NCBI GenBank assembly: GCA_030731175.1
Contig: JANQUM010000177.1
Span: forward strand, 1 to 6,810
Source of the DNA: Spirosomataceae bacterium
GTDB lineage: Bacteria; Bacteroidota; Bacteroidia; Cytophagales; Spirosomataceae
Direction: 5' to 3'
DNA length: 6,810 bases
In this document: positions 6,655-6,810 of the stretch, one piece after another
How the letters are laid out: each line of letters begins with the position of its first letter
How positions within the stretch are numbered: the stretch's first letter is position 1
Translations under genes and position numbers: made by a program
Notes under the pieces: model-generated
What the model saw: only the letters and a program-made list of their open reading frames with translations
Databases searched by the model: none
What the model was told of the DNA's origin: nothing

Positions 6655-6690
6655 TTTTTTGATTAAATGAAAAAAGTATTCCTATCTTTG
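6655..6690 (+). promoter_or_regulatory. Bacteroidota-type promoter for tRNA-Leu
   Basis: TTTTTTG (6655-6661) gives the -33 TTG, and after 21 bases TATCTTTG (6683-6690) matches the -7 consensus TAnnTTTG at every fixed position. The start of transcription should fall near 6694-6697, leaving about 30 bases of leader before the tRNA. The near-perfect match fits a highly expressed stable RNA. Confidence 0.8.
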
Positions 6691-6697
6691 CAGCCCG

Positions 6698-6715
6698 ATT
6701 TGATAGAAATCAAAT
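6698..6715 (+). other. Hairpin in the tRNA-Leu 5' leader
   Basis: ATTTGAT (6698-6704) and ATCAAAT (6709-6715) form a perfect 7-bp stem with an AGAA loop directly after the expected transcription start. Just outside it, GCCCG (6693-6697) is complementary to CGGGC (6726-6730) in the 5' acceptor strand of the tRNA, so a longer nested structure is possible if transcription starts early enough to include it. Confidence 0.4.
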
Positions 6716-6724
6716 TGATTTTAA

Positions 6725-6806
6725 GCGGGCGTGGCGGAACTGGTAGACGTGCTAGACTTAGGATCTAGTGCCGCAAGGCGTGGGGGTTCGATTCCCTCCG
6801 CCCGTA
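6725..6806 (+). tRNA. tRNA-Leu (anticodon UAG)
   Basis: The 82-base sequence folds as a class II tRNA. The acceptor stem is GCGGGCG with CGCCCGT, including a G-U first pair, with discriminator A at 6806. A D-arm with GGTAGAC follows. The anticodon stem CTAGA/TCTAG closes the loop CTTAGGA, with anticodon TAG at 6759-6761. A long variable arm (TGCC GCAA GGCG) and a T-arm GGGGG-TTCGATT-CCCTC complete it. The long variable arm and the A73 discriminator agree with leucine. It reads CUA and probably other CUN codons. CCA is not encoded (CTT follows), so it must be added after transcription. Confidence 0.97.
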
Positions 6807-6810
6807 CTTT

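Larger units (their letters stand above)
6331..6724. other. Intergenic region between rel and tRNA-Leu, no convincing gene
   Basis: These 394 bases separate the divergently oriented rel gene and tRNA-Leu. Most is AT-rich. Next to rel is a pair of near-identical 13-base direct repeats. The middle (about 6410-6540) shows nothing recognisable. From about 6541 to 6626 the sequence becomes GC-richer and structured, followed by an A/T-rich stretch holding the tRNA promoter. A 32-codon ATG frame (6504-6602, plus strand) exists but has no support as a gene. Confidence 0.6.

Overview
The window looks like a chromosomal segment from a Bacteroidota bacterium, probably close to Cytophagales. The evidence is moderate GC (roughly 40% by eye), absence of clear Shine-Dalgarno sequences before the starts, two promoters of the Bacteroidota TTG / TAnnTTTG type, Sec signal peptides ending in AQ, and a PurA, Fur-family and Rel set whose variants fit this phylum. 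The genus cannot be fixed from sequence reading alone.

Layout: six genes lie on the minus strand and one tRNA on the plus strand. In transcription order the minus strand carries a bifunctional (p)ppGpp synthetase/hydrolase (6330-4051), a small secreted protein of unknown function that has only TTG starts (3920-3402), a Fur-family metalloregulator (3373-2870), adenylosuccinate synthetase purA (2800-1532), a 143-residue protein that overlaps purA by ATGA and resembles the psi subunit of DNA polymerase III (1535-1104), and a secreted Amidohydro_2-type metal-dependent hydrolase whose C-terminus runs off the left edge (1080-1). The 394 bases beyond the rel start hold no convincing gene, but contain a direct repeat near rel, a GC-rich patch with competing hairpins, and a strong promoter driving tRNA-Leu(UAG) on the plus strand (6725-6806).

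How the genes may work together: Rel makes and degrades (p)ppGpp, and PurA is a GTP-dependent step of AMP synthesis that is a known (p)ppGpp target in other bacteria, so their linkage makes metabolic sense. Fur has its own near-consensus promoter across the end of the upstream ORF, so the block is probably not one simple transcription unit. fur-purA-psi-like-amidohydrolase could be read from that promoter.

No mobile element, CRISPR array, defence system or obvious foreign island is present. The points most worth a second look are the psi-like protein, the structured GC-rich patch before the tRNA, the fur promoter with its repeated CTGATAT motif, and a changed metal-site residue in the Fur-family protein.
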